64,000 bases of DNA from contig NC_067312.1 of assembly GCF_020740795.1 (NCBI RefSeq), positions 70,576,905 through 70,640,904 on the forward strand, read 5' to 3'. The translations under genes were made by a program, and so were the position numbers. The stretch comes from Apus apus (taxonomy: Eukaryota; Chordata; Aves; Apodiformes; Apodidae). Positions within the stretch are counted from its first letter, which is position 1, and each line of letters starts with the position of its first letter. Positions 62,585 to 64,000 of this stretch are shown here, piece by piece. A model generated the notes under the pieces. That model did no database searches, was not told the origin of the DNA, and saw only the letters and a program-made list of their open reading frames with translations.

Positions 62585-64000
62585 CTGGATGAATTCATGC
62601 AGCTAGGCAGTGCAACAAATTAACTGCTTAGTTTTAACTTATCACAAAATGGAACAACCATGTCGGCAAACAGAAGAAAATATACTTTTGTAATAAATCA
62701 TAGTGCATTTTGAAGTTAGACTTTATAAAATGTTTGTTGAGTGATAAACTTCTAAAATTCCCCATGTGATCTGAGATTCCCCAAGTCCTCTCCTGTGAAA
62801 TAAAATACAAATGACAAAAGCTAAATAAAAAACAACAACCCCCACTGTAGTACAGAGTCTGATGTACTGGTACCATCTTGATTTTTTTTTTTATTCTCGG
62901 TATCAGACTCTTTTGCAAGTGTCCATTTCCACAGGGACACGTGTTACTCCTTGCTACCAAAAGCAAATCTTTCACACTCCAATGCTATCCCCATAAATTG
63001 AATCTCACATGATGCTTAGACCGCACTGGTTTAAAGAGACACAGCTGAGCCTTGAAAAAAAAGAACTTAAAATTCCTATGAACTACAGAAAGTAGAATGG
63101 AGGATAGAGAGACCCCATTGTTCCTGAAGCTCCTATCACTAATTGCTTTAATTACATAAACAGAATAACGTAAGAGGCTTTTATGGCTTGGATAAAATTT
63201 CTGCTAATTTGCTGGGCAAGCTCAAAGCCCATGTTTCTCCACAGGGCTTGCCTTTCACAGTGCAGAAGGCTACAGGCTATTTTGGTTGGTGAAAGGAAGC
63301 CTCAGATAGAAAAATACTCCCGCGGTGAAAATGGAATAGTGGTAAAGAAACAAAACCAAAACTCTAGAAGACTATTTCTTGTGTAGCTGCGATTCTAAAA
63401 CATGGCTGTTCACCTTTCAGTTCTGTATCAGTTGGTCTATCGTGAACATGTAGATAGAACCAAGGTTCACACCTCACTGAATATTACTGGTTAAGTGTCA
63501 AAAATTACATGAGATACAATTACACAGTCTGACACTTTTTTTCCTTAAAATCTTAAGTGATAAGCACGCTCAGTGTTTTCACTAGGAAGTTACTGCTAAA
63601 ATGCTACATTTCTTTGCTGAGAAGACACTAATTTGCAGCAGCCTGTAAACTACTGAAGAGTTGCTGCCTGCATCCTTTGTGCTTCCAAACCCCCCTTTCA
63701 CACCATGACTAACTTTCAAGTTACTGGGAGTTTCAAGCAGAAAAGAGATGCAGTAGAACAACTGTATTGGGTAAACAATGTAGCAATTTATACATCAGCA
63801 TTTCTAAATTTCCAACATGCGAGCACGTGTAGAGAGAAGCTAAGAGATGGCATGCACTGCAGTGAGATGTCGTTGTGCTTACATCTGGTGAGAATACTAT
63901 GGCATTTTCACCTGGGAAAACATAACCATTAGCCCCAGAAGTCTCAAATAGCCAGTATTAATGAAGCTGTCACCTACTATATAGTAAAGAATACCCCAAA

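Larger units (their letters stand above)
62267..64000 (-). other. SSBP2: Probable distal 3'UTR of SSBP2 (by gene order)
   Basis: In human, SSBP2 lies next to ACOT12 on the same strand, its 3' end facing ACOT12's promoter. Here the minus strand shows AATAAA at 62272-62267 and, upstream in transcript sense, two Pumilio-type UGUACAUA sites (62341-62334 and 62584-62577) in AU-rich sequence. No SSBP2 coding exon is inside the window, so the assignment rests on synteny and motifs only. Confidence 0.38.

Overview
The window is vertebrate, almost certainly avian, nuclear DNA. Coding sequence is split into short exons with GT/AG introns. Two CpG-island promoters are visible. The recognisable dispersed repeats are mostly 3' ends of CR1-type LINEs with the octamer-like tail typical of birds and other sauropsids. 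The gene order is the C-terminal half of CKMT2 (+), then ZCCHC9 (+), then ACOT12 (-). This order matches what I recall for human 5q14, where SSBP2 (-) comes next. Genes of human 5q14 lie largely on the avian Z chromosome, so Z linkage is a reasonable inference. The species cannot be fixed from the sequence alone.

Layout. 1-10120: the last five coding exons of CKMT2 (sarcomeric mitochondrial creatine kinase), in introns that carry a large TTCC/CT polypyrimidine tract. 10130-19720: intergenic, with two separate CR1 3' ends in + orientation and otherwise no recognisable gene. About 19724-20035: a sequence that looks like an old endogenous retroviral LTR, running straight into the CpG island. 20000-21050: CpG-island promoter and first exon of ZCCHC9. 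The remaining four coding exons run to 25611, followed by a likely 3'UTR to about 27240. 27240-29640: nothing recognised. 29650-58750: ACOT12 on the minus strand, with all 15 coding exons traced by splice sites and conserved protein sequence, starting in a second CpG island. 59350-62260: intergenic. 62260-64000: AU-rich sequence that, read on the minus strand, has poly(A)-signal and Pumilio-type motifs. By gene order it is most likely the end of the SSBP2 3'UTR.

Reconstructed proteins. The CKMT2 part gives 196 residues ending in the CKMT2-specific tail. ZCCHC9 gives 251 residues with four CCHC zinc knuckles. ACOT12 gives 543 residues (two HotDog thioesterase domains plus a START domain). All 25 exons join in frame with no frameshift or stop, so the three genes look functional. 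They are not an operon and have unrelated jobs: phosphocreatine energy shuttling, an RNA-binding zinc-knuckle protein, and cytosolic acetyl-CoA hydrolysis.

I did not find a convincing undescribed biological system. The points most worth a second look are the LTR-like element abutting the ZCCHC9 promoter, a short upstream ORF overlapping a YY1-type ATGGCGGC element in the ZCCHC9 leader, a sense-oriented CR1 about 60 bases upstream of ACOT12 exon 2, and the 250-base polypyrimidine tract in CKMT2.
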